Assembly (NCBI GenBank): GCA_040216765.1
Contig: JAVJON010000019.1
Location: 124,001 to 188,000, forward strand
Origin: Marinibaculum sp040216765
GTDB taxonomy: Bacteria > Pseudomonadota > Alphaproteobacteria > Ferrovibrionales > Ferrovibrionaceae
Length of the DNA stretch: 64,000 nucleotides
Direction: 5' to 3'
Part shown: in pieces, positions 58,366 to 64,000 of the stretch
How the letters are laid out: every line of letters starts with the position of its first letter
Numbering within the stretch: position 1 is the first letter of the stretch
Program-made: the position numbers and the translations under genes
The notes under the pieces: generated by a model
What the model was told of the DNA's origin: nothing
Databases searched by the model: none
Seen by the model: only the letters and a program-made list of their open reading frames with translations

Positions 58366-59105
58366 CAGTGCTGGCGCCGCGCATTGGGCGCCTCCCCGGT
58401 ATGGATCGGGGTGTCGCCCCAATCGGCCGCGCCGAAGGTCGTCAGGCGCGCCGCGGCGGCCAGCTCGCGGATCCGGTAGAGGTTCACCGTGACCCGCCGC
58501 GTGCTGCCATGCGTGCGCTCGACCAGGCGTTGCAGCAGGTCGTCGGCGACCTGGACGCGGGGGCAGTAGACCGCCGCCAGCGCCCGCGCATCGTCCAGGT
58601 CGCAGGGCAGCGCCGCGACCCAGTCCAAGATGCGCCCATGCACCCGCTCGTACTTGCGCAACCGTTGCGGCAGCAGCTCCTCGCCGACCCAGATCACGGG
58701 CGCCTCGGAGGCCAGGTAGATGTCCCGCACCGTCTCCACCAGCTGGCGGGCGACCACATTATCGGCCTCGTCGACGATCAGCGGCTTGCGGCTCAAGGCC
58801 AGTTCCTCGCCGACCTGGTCGACCATCTCCGCGATCGTGTGCGCGGGCCGGATCCCCATCGCGCTGAGCACCGCCAGCAGCAGGGCCTTGCGGCTCCAGG
58901 TGCTCTTGGCCTCGATCACATAGGCGCCGATGTCGGCCGCAAGGTGCGCGACGCTGAACGACTTGCCGTAGCCCGACGGGCCGTAGAAACAGCCCATCCC
59001 GGGCAGATGCGCCGGGCGGTCGCGCAGCTGCCGGACCAGTCCGTCGAGCAGCGACATGTTCTTCAGCGGCGCGTAATGCTTGATGACGACACTGTCTTCT
59101 GTCAT
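58365..59105 (-). CDS. MuB-like transposition ATPase
   Basis: MuB family AAA ATPases deliver target DNA to the MuA transpososome and give target immunity. The 246-residue product has Walker A GPSGYGKS (42-49), Walker B LIVDEAD (109-115), arginine-containing sensor (IWVGEELLPQRLRKYERVHGRI) and a C-terminal helical DNA-binding part (LVERTHGSTRRVTVNLYRIRELA). It lacks the longer N-terminal HTH domain of E. coli phage Mu B, as in B3/D3112-type phages. Confidence 0.92.
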   Translation of the reverse strand: MTEDSVVIKHYAPLKNMSLLDGLVRQLRDRPAHLPGMGCFYGPSGYGKSFSVAHLAADIGAYVIEAKSTWSRKALLLAVLSAMGIRPAHTIAEMVDQVGEELALSRKPLIVDEADNVVARQLVETVRDIYLASEAPVIWVGEELLPQRLRKYERVHGRILDWVAALPCDLDDARALAAVYCPRVQVADDLLQRLVERTHGSTRRVTVNLYRIRELAAAARLTTFGAADWGDTPIHTGEAPNARRQH

Positions 59106-59131
59106 TTTCGGACCCTTACGTTGCTTGAACT

Positions 59132-61225
59132 TCAGGCCCCCGCTTCCGTGCTGCCGGCACGGGCGGGGGTTTCTTCTTGGCCGAACAGCGCTTCGCGCCG
59201 CCGGCGATGGGCCTCGCGGGCCTGGAACCAGGGCGTGGCCTGCATCTGCTGCAGCCAGTCCCGGTCGTCGTCGGAGACCGCCTCGCCGGCGGCGATCCGC
59301 TCTTCGATGCGCCGGGCATCGCGATACCAGCCGTCCTCGCGGTTCTGCGGCTGCGCGGCCGGCTGGGCCGGCGCGGTCAGCCGCTCCACCAGCTCGCGGT
59401 GGCGGCTCTCCTGTTCGGGTGTCAGCTGGATGACCTGCGCCGCCGGCGGCTGCAGGCCCGCCTCGGCACGCACCTCGTCGGCATGCGCCTCAAGGCGTTT
59501 CAGGCGGGCGGCGGCGCGCTTCTCGCGGGCCTGCTCGATGACCGGCGCCGGGAAGAAGGCCGCGTGGTTGCCGCCCACTTCGGCAGTGCAGATGAACCGC
59601 CCGTCCTCGTCCTTGACCCAGACCCGGCTGGCGTCGCGGATGTCATAGGCCACCCGGACGGTGCGGCCGTGCCAGTCCCCGGCCTCAAGCTCGTGGCTGA
59701 AATAGACATGGCCGTGGATGCGCACCTGGCCGCGGTCGACGACGCGCAGCTCGTGCGGGCGGAACAGGTAGATCTGCTCCTCCTCGGTGGGCGTCACGGG
59801 CGCCCAGCCATCTTCCAGGTGGGCTTGCCAGGCCTCGTCGGGCGTCATGTGCCGCAGCGGGCCGTCGGCGCGGTCGCGCACCCGCGGCAGGCCGCCCTGC
59901 GGCCGGGCGTTGTAGGCGTCGACCTGCGCCTGCGCCCAGGCCAGGAACTCCTCCCAGGGCATCAGGACGCGGCTCTTGCCGGTCTCCTCGATGTCGCGCC
60001 GGCCGCGCTTGTAGGCGATCTGCCGCGCCTCGCGGTCCATGTCGCGGCCGACATAGGCCGGCAGGGTGCGGCCGGCACGGATCCAGAGGCTGTGCGCCCG
60101 CTCGATCACGCCGCGGGCCTGCGAATTGTAGGGCAGGCTGTACCTCTGCAAGATGCCCAGCCGGTCCAGCTGGCCGGTCGCGGTGCTGCAGAGCAGGTGA
60201 TTGACGAAGCCGGCGCCGCGATCGCTGTAGACGATCGCGGGGATGCCGCTGTCGCAGCAGGCGCGCCGCAGCGCATCGGTCACCAGCCAGGCGCTTTCGG
60301 CGATCCCGGCCGACCAGCCCGCCACCCGGCGGGTCTTCACGTCGATGAAGGTCACGATCTCGGGCCTGAAAGCCCGGCCGTGCTGCGGGTGCTGCACTTC
60401 GAAGTCCGCGCAATGCCCGTCCGGGACATAGACGTCCCCGGGCAGCAGCTCGTCGGTGGTGCGCACCGTGTAGGCGCGCAGGGTCTTCAGCTCGCGGGGG
60501 CCGAGGCGCCCGCGGTTCCGGCCGATCGCGCCGAGATTGGCGACCGCGCGGTGCACGGTGCGCAGGGTCGGCAACGCCAGCTCCTCCTGCAACTCTTCGT
60601 AGACCTGGCGGACGCTGGGCTTGGTCGGACGGCTGTAGCGCTTCATGAAGGCGTAGAGCCAGGGCGGCGAGGCCTCGCGGCGCCGCGCGGCGCTGTCCTT
60701 CGGCACCAGGGCGTCCGCCCCTTCGATCTCGCTGTCGCGCCGCCAGCGCCGGATCGTCCGCCGGCTCAGGCCCTTGCGGCGAGCATTCGCGACATCGACC
60801 AGCTGCTGCAGCTCCGGCGTCAGCTCACCCGCCGCGATCGCGGCGATGAAGGCCTCCTCGGCCTTGACCAGCCCCCGCCGCCCGGCCCGCGCCTCGATCT
60901 CCAGCAGGATCTGCAGGCGCGCGGCACGGACCTGCACCTCCGCCTCTGTCAGGTGCGGCGCCGGCGGCGGCGCGGGCAGCTCGGCATGCACTTCGCTGCC
61001 GATCCCCGCCTCCCGCAGCGAGCGCTCCAGCAGCGCCTGCTTCGCCGCCGCCGGCAGCCAGACGCTGTGATACTCCCGCCCGCCGCCGCGGCCCTGGCGC
61101 TCGCGGTAGGTCCAGTTCTCGCGCTGGACCAGACGGTTGACGTTGCGCTTGGTCCCAGGCATCCCCGGCAAGCCCGCCAGTTCCTCGGCGGTGAACCACT
61201 GCTGCCGCGCCAGCGGCCCGTTCAT
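59132..61225 (-). CDS. MuA-like DDE transposase
   Basis: A 697-residue transposase. N-terminal HTH (QQWFTAEELAGLPGMPGTKRNVNRLVQRENWTYRE) recognises ends/enhancer; a middle HTH (GLSRRTIRRWRRDSE) precedes the catalytic RNase-H core with Asp269 (PDGHCADFEV), Asp335 (YSDRGAG) and Glu375 (GVIERAH), a beta-barrel (RVVDRGQVRIHGHVYFSHELEAGDWHGRTVRVAYD) and a C-terminal basic/MuB-contact region. All three catalytic residues are present, so it looks active. The start overlaps the upstream gene (ATGA). Confidence 0.96.
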   Translation of the reverse strand: MNGPLARQQWFTAEELAGLPGMPGTKRNVNRLVQRENWTYRERQGRGGGREYHSVWLPAAAKQALLERSLREAGIGSEVHAELPAPPPAPHLTEAEVQVRAARLQILLEIEARAGRRGLVKAEEAFIAAIAAGELTPELQQLVDVANARRKGLSRRTIRRWRRDSEIEGADALVPKDSAARRREASPPWLYAFMKRYSRPTKPSVRQVYEELQEELALPTLRTVHRAVANLGAIGRNRGRLGPRELKTLRAYTVRTTDELLPGDVYVPDGHCADFEVQHPQHGRAFRPEIVTFIDVKTRRVAGWSAGIAESAWLVTDALRRACCDSGIPAIVYSDRGAGFVNHLLCSTATGQLDRLGILQRYSLPYNSQARGVIERAHSLWIRAGRTLPAYVGRDMDREARQIAYKRGRRDIEETGKSRVLMPWEEFLAWAQAQVDAYNARPQGGLPRVRDRADGPLRHMTPDEAWQAHLEDGWAPVTPTEEEQIYLFRPHELRVVDRGQVRIHGHVYFSHELEAGDWHGRTVRVAYDIRDASRVWVKDEDGRFICTAEVGGNHAAFFPAPVIEQAREKRAAARLKRLEAHADEVRAEAGLQPPAAQVIQLTPEQESRHRELVERLTAPAQPAAQPQNREDGWYRDARRIEERIAAGEAVSDDDRDWLQQMQATPWFQAREAHRRRREALFGQEETPARAGSTEAGA

Positions 61226-61671
61226 GGCCGCGACCCCATTGTCAGCAGCAATTGTTCGCGTTGATACAGCTCGCGCCGGGCGCGGCGGATCTGCCCCAGC
61301 TGCGCGTCGATCGCCTCGGCGCCGTACAGCACCAGGGCGCCGCGCGCGTCGGCCAGCATGGTCAGCACGCTGCGGCTCTCGGTCGCCAGCTCAAAGGCCG
61401 GCAGCCACTCCGCCGGGAAGCGATGGCGGTGATGCGCCGTGCTGGTGCAGGCGTCCAGCATGTGGGTGCTGATCCGGCTGCCGGTCAGCTCCGACATGCG
61501 TGCGGCGATCGCCGCACGGCTCGCCGGGGCCGATTTGATTGCGCCTGACAACGTCGTCGCCAGTTGGCCGCCCAGCTCCAGGCTGCCCGGGCCGCCCGCG
61601 GATCCGCGGGGAACCGGGTAAAACCCGTCGAACAGGCTGCCCTGGCGGGGATCTGCTGGCGATGACGGCAT
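61222..61671 (-). CDS. Mu-like early protein between Ner and transposase, unknown
   Basis: A 149-residue protein: RQGSLFDGFYPVPRG, ATTLSGAIKSAPASRAAIAARMSELTGSRISTHMLDACTSTAHHRHRFPAEWLPAFELATESRSVLTMLADARGALVLY, and a charged helical end. The 'SR..IA..M......S..MLDA.....H.F.A...PA' pattern recurs in Mu-like prophages at this exact position. Possibly DNA-binding. Coupled to the transposase by ATGA. Confidence 0.75.
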   Translation of the reverse strand: MPSSPADPRQGSLFDGFYPVPRGSAGGPGSLELGGQLATTLSGAIKSAPASRAAIAARMSELTGSRISTHMLDACTSTAHHRHRFPAEWLPAFELATESRSVLTMLADARGALVLYGAEAIDAQLGQIRRARRELYQREQLLLTMGSRP

Positions 61672-61672
61672 G

Positions 61673-61996
61673 TCAGGCCGCCGCTCCGGGCTTGGTATTG
61701 CCCTGGGCGCGTTTGCGGATACGCTGGAACCTGACGGTCTTCACCATCCTGGTCCCGCCCGGCGTGTATCGGTCCGGGAACAGGTCGTGGATGGGGAGTT
61801 CGAGGATCTCCGCGACCATCTCTTCCACAGCCTTGTTGGGCTGCGAGAAGGCCTGAGAGACGGCCTGCTGGGTCATCCCCAGCGCGTCGCCTATCCGTTG
61901 TTGTGTCCAACCAGCCGCCCGGAGCATGGAAATGATCCATATCCGGCGGGCGAATGGGTGTGTCGGAATGTCAGAGCTTTTGGCTAACCTTGTCAT
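61673..61996 (-). CDS. ner: Ner-like early DNA-binding repressor
   Basis: A 107-residue protein with the Ner/Nlp pattern: HPFARRIWIISMLRAAGWTQQRIGDALGMTQQAVSQAFSQPNKAVEEMVAEILELPIHDLFPDRYTPGG. In Mu, Ner shuts off early and repressor transcription after induction. It is divergent from the S24 repressor and is the first gene of the leftward early operon. The predicted -10 ends only seven bases before the ATG, so the message may be leaderless or a later start may be used. Confidence 0.85.
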   Translation of the reverse strand: MTRLAKSSDIPTHPFARRIWIISMLRAAGWTQQRIGDALGMTQQAVSQAFSQPNKAVEEMVAEILELPIHDLFPDRYTPGGTRMVKTVRFQRIRKRAQGNTKPGAAA

Positions 61997-62003
61997 GGCC
62001 CCA

Positions 62004-62033
62004 ATGATGGGGCGTCAAAAACGGGGTGTCAAA
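62004..62033 (-). promoter_or_regulatory. Early promoter with direct-repeat operators
   Basis: On the minus strand TTGACA (62027-62032) and CATCAT (62004-62009) are separated by 17 bp, a strong sigma-70-type promoter reading into ner. Two direct TTTGACRCCCC units (62009-62019, 62023-62033), 14 bp apart, overlap the spacer and -35, the expected placement for repressor or Ner operators. Confidence 0.7.
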
Positions 62034-62064
62034 CAAAATCGGGGCCTTGTTTTTGGGTACTCTT

Positions 62065-62826
62065 GTGACTGAGGGGCTCGGCGCCCGACTGGAGGTGGTC
62101 CGAGCGCACCTGGGCTTGACGCAGCAGGAACTCGCAGCACGGCTCGACGTAGGGATATCCACCTATCAGCGATACGCCAGCGGCCCGAGCGCAAGCATCA
62201 AGCCCGAGCAGCTCGATGTTCTGGCCAATTTGGGTGTGGACCTGAACTGGCTGGTGACAGGGCGGGGCACCCCACCAATTTCGGGGTCCGCGGCTGCTGC
62301 TGCCGCGGCTCTAGCTGAAGCCATTCCAAACCCAGAGCCGATGTTGCGCCAGATGCTCGGCGCGCCGGCGCCACCGCGCAGGGGCGCTCCGGACGAACCG
62401 GAGGTCCCCGAGGGCTTTGTGTTGGTCCCGCGCTACGACCTGGAAGCATCGGCCGGCCACGGCGCGCTGACGGACGGCGAGCATGTGCTGGACTACATGG
62501 CCTTCCAGGAGGCTTGGGTCAGGCGCAGTTTGCGGGTCGACCCGAACCGCCTGGCGCTGATCACCGCAACCGGCGACAGCATGGAGCCGGCGATCCGATC
62601 GGGCGACCTTCTGTTGATCGACTGTTCGGTCGAGACCATAATGGACGATAGTATTTATCTGGTGTCGCTAAGCGACTTCTTGCTGGTGAAGCGTGTGCAG
62701 AAGATGTTGCGCGGCGTCATCGTCAGTTCCGACAACCCGAGTTACAAACCGATCACTTTGAACGCGGAAGAGGCTGCCGAGCTGCATGTCCGCGGTCGTG
62801 TCCGGTGGATAGGGCGTCTGATCTGA
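62065..62826 (+). CDS. Phage repressor, XRE HTH plus S24 (LexA-like) domain
   Basis: A 253-residue CI-type repressor. The N-terminal HTH_3 domain (LGARLEVVRAHLGLTQQELAARLDVGISTYQRYASGPS) is followed by an Ala/Pro linker and an S24 domain with Ser172 in TGDSMEPAI and Lys209 in FLLVKRVQK, the catalytic dyad for RecA-stimulated self-cleavage (EASAGHGA is a possible site). A GTG at 62026 is in frame, but it overlaps the early -35 and adds an unlikely hydrophobic start; 62065 begins right before the HTH. Mu C is unrelated; such repressors suggest SOS-induced phage release. Confidence 0.85.
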   Translation: MTEGLGARLEVVRAHLGLTQQELAARLDVGISTYQRYASGPSASIKPEQLDVLANLGVDLNWLVTGRGTPPISGSAAAAAAALAEAIPNPEPMLRQMLGAPAPPRRGAPDEPEVPEGFVLVPRYDLEASAGHGALTDGEHVLDYMAFQEAWVRRSLRVDPNRLALITATGDSMEPAIRSGDLLLIDCSVETIMDDSIYLVSLSDFLLVKRVQKMLRGVIVSSDNPSYKPITLNAEEAAELHVRGRVRWIGRLI

Positions 62827-62833
62827 GCGCACT

Positions 62834-62942
62834 GCGTCCCAGTACCGCATTTGTTCGCCGCGGCCAGGATCCCTCTTTTTTGGCGGTTTTCTGCGTGTTT
62901 CCGACCGATCGCGAACTGGGACGCCAGCGTCCCAGTTCCGCA
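62834..62942. promoter_or_regulatory. Repeated operator-like GCGTCCCAGTWC elements
   Basis: Two direct copies of GCGTCCCAGTWCCGCA (62834-62849 and 62927-62942), plus an inverted copy forming a perfect 11-bp-arm palindrome (GAACTGGGACG, four-base centre) at 62913-62938. They lie between the repressor stop and site L3. Binding by repressor, Ner or MuA (enhancer) is possible. Confidence 0.6.
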
Positions 62943-63028
62943 CCTCGAAGTGGGCACTGCCGCGGCCGGCCGATGGCGGTCGAATGGCTGTTTTCTGCGA
63001 CTATCTCGCTTCTACGGCCGTTCGGCGG

Positions 63029-63050
63029 TGTGGCCAAACCCAGTGTCGCG
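63029..63050 (+). other. Putative MuA-binding site L3
   Basis: A 22-bp site reading TGTGGCCAAACCC then agtgtcgcg, same orientation as L1. It is the innermost of the three left-end (c-end) sites. Confidence 0.8.
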
Positions 63051-63080
63051 CCGGCCAGAAGGCCCGAAATCCGGCCCGTT

Positions 63081-63102
63081 TGTGGCCAAACTCGATTTTT
63101 CC
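63081..63102 (+). other. Putative MuA-binding site L2
   Basis: A 22-bp site sharing the 11-bp TGTGGCCAAAC core with the others, but with a diverged second half (tcgatttttcc). It lies about 80 bp from L1, like the spaced L1-L2 in Mu. Confidence 0.75.
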
Positions 63103-63162
63103 GCCGTCTCGCCGCAACCCGTTGTTATCCCACAAGATCCCGGCATTTCCCGCCATATCCCG

Positions 63163-63184
63163 TGTGGCCAAACCCCGTGTCATT
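63163..63184 (+). other. Putative MuA-binding site L1
   Basis: The terminal 22-bp site, TGTGGCCAAACCC then cgtgtcatt. It ends exactly five bases before the prophage end, the mirror image of R1. Confidence 0.85.
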
Positions 63185-63189
63185 TCACA

Positions 63190-63194
63190 CAGGA
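63190..63194 (+). repeat. Target-site duplication, right copy (cagga)
   Basis: Identical to 20739-20743 and directly after the terminal CA of the prophage. It re-enters the host PAS frame (CAG GA|A). Confidence 0.92.
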
Positions 63195-64000
63195 ACGCGG
63201 CGATTTCGACCATCTGGACGGCGCGGCGATGGACCGGCAGGTCAGCCACTGGTCGCGGCTGGAAACCGCGGCCGAGCCTTTCGGCTACGAACGCAGGCTG
63301 GCCGACGGCCGCGTCCTGCGGGTGGAGAACCGCCCGATGCCCGGCGGCGGATGGCTGCGGTCCTGGCTCGACATCACCGAACTGCGCCGCACCCAGGCGG
63401 AGACCGCGCGCAAGACCGAGCTGCTGCAGCTGATCCTGGACAGCATCGACCAGGGCGTGATCATGCGCGACGGCAATGACAATATCCTGGTCTACAACGA
63501 GCGCCTGGCGGAGATCCTGGAGGTCCCGGCCGGCCTCTATGCCGGCAATGCCTCGTCGGGCGAGATGTCGGCCTATCACCGCCGGCAGGACGGCGACCGG
63601 CCGGATCCGGCGAGCGACATGGTGAAAACCTGGCTGGAGCGGCGCAAGGCGGGCGACGCGGTAGAGCGGCTGGAATACCAGCGCCGGGTGCCCGGCGGCA
63701 GGTGGATCCATGTCGTCTTCCAGCCGCTGCCGCAGGGGCGCGAGCTGCGGACCTTCAGCGACATCACCCAGATCAAGGCGGTCGAGGAGGAACTGACCGA
63801 AAAGACCCGCTTCCTGGAGGCGGTCCTGGCGGCGATGCAGCAGGGTGTCCTGGTGACCGACGCGGAGGGCCGCATCAGCCTCTGGAACGACCGGGCCTGC
63901 CAGATCCTGGGCATTCCGGCCGCCATCCTGGAAAGCCGGCCGCTGGCCGCCGATCTGGGCGAAGCGCAGCGCCGGCGGGCCGACCTGGATCCGGACGACC
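63190..64000 (+). pseudogene. PAS sensor protein, 3' part, resuming after the prophage (runs off the window)
   Basis: The host frame restarts as QERGDFDHLDGAAMDRQVSHW and continues without a stop to the window edge. It completes the first PAS (GYERRLADGRVLRVENRPMPGGGWLRSWLDITE), then a second PAS (LLQLILDSIDQGVIMRDGNDNILVYNERLAEILEVP ... FQPLPQGRELRTFSDITQIK) and the start of a third (FLEAVLAAMQQGVLVTDAEGRISLWNDRACQILGIP). Joined to the 5' part it makes a membrane multi-PAS sensor; the output domain lies beyond the window. No ribosome-binding site is obvious here, so this half is probably not translated. Confidence 0.9.

Larger units (their letters stand above)
20744..63189 (-). mobile_element. 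Complete Mu-like transposable prophage, 42,446 bp
   Basis: The ends are fixed by terminal TG...CA, a cagga duplication and matching 22-bp transposase-site repeats beginning five bases inside each end. Gene content runs from repressor/Ner, MuA, MuB, GemA and Mor through lysis, Mu-type head (DUF3486, terminase, DUF935 portal, MuF, protease, capsid), then a non-contractile tail and a DNA methyltransferase. No core gene is visibly broken, so it may be inducible. The early end is at the right, so lytic genes are transcribed leftward. It has no site-specific integrase and no tRNA attachment site, as expected for a transposing phage. Confidence 0.97.

Noticed and set aside
20744..63189. Integrase/tRNA-type attachment site for the prophage
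   Set aside because: No integrase and no tRNA gene at the boundary; a 5-bp target duplication, MuA and MuB show transpositional insertion.

Overview
The window is high-GC bacterial chromosome carrying a complete-looking Mu-like (transposable) prophage. The host genes read yebC, ruvCAB, ybgC, tolQRAB-pal, cpoB, tilS, ftsH, folP, glmM and thiD. That order, with ruvCAB directly joined to tol-pal and tilS-ftsH-folP-glmM following, is typical of Alphaproteobacteria. The GC-rich codon use and long Pro/Ala-rich TolA suggest a Rhodospirillales-like organism, but the sequence alone does not fix the genus.

Positions 1 to about 16.6 kb form a co-directional housekeeping block: DNA repair (ruvCAB), cell-envelope constriction and outer-membrane integrity (ybgC, tolQRAB, pal, cpoB), tRNA-Ile lysidine synthesis (tilS), membrane proteolysis (ftsH), folate (folP), peptidoglycan precursor (glmM) and thiamine (thiD). 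Many genes overlap by a few bases. From 16.6 to 19.9 kb there is an Rnk-like RNA-polymerase-binding factor and a MocR-type regulator divergent from a DUF1127 gene. A membrane-anchored multi-PAS sensor gene then begins.

That PAS gene is split by the prophage, 42,446 bp from 20744 to 63189. The element starts TG and ends CA, is flanked by a 5-bp direct repeat (cagga), and carries 22-bp putative MuA-binding sites at both ends. These begin 5 bp inside each terminus: two in tandem on the left and three spaced sites on the right. Removing the element and one repeat copy restores the PAS reading frame.

The phage left (c) end lies at the right of the window, so nearly all phage genes read leftward. 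Their order is: an S24-type repressor (plus strand) and divergent Ner-like gene with the early promoter between them; transposase A and ATPase B; about 15 small early genes (wHTH, XRE, SANT-like, DUF3164, GapR-like DUF2312, GemA); a Mor-type activator; lysis genes; small and large terminase, portal, MuF-like protein; protease/scaffold, decoration protein, major capsid; head-tail joining; a tail tube with frameshifted tail chaperones, tape measure, tail tip and Gly-rich adhesin; and a DNA methyltransferase-nuclease fusion where Mu keeps mom. The head is Mu-type, but the tail genes are of the long non-contractile type, with no sheath or Mu-type baseplate genes, as in B3/D3112/RcapMu-like siphophages.

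The most notable signals beyond ordinary annotation are as follows. Two matching 26-bp dyad elements sit at the same distance upstream of -10-like hexamers, before the lysis/head operon and before the capsid operon, and are probably Mor-activated promoters. A canonical A_AAA_AAC minus-1 frameshift site lies in the tail chaperones. A cargo cluster sits between the head genes: a MuF protein with an HExxH domain, a small orphan and a DUF4145/HEPN-like protein. Plus-strand or secreted accessory genes include a VasI/TagO-like protein and a thermonuclease. A repeated GCGTCCCAGTWC element lies between the repressor and the transposase-binding sites.
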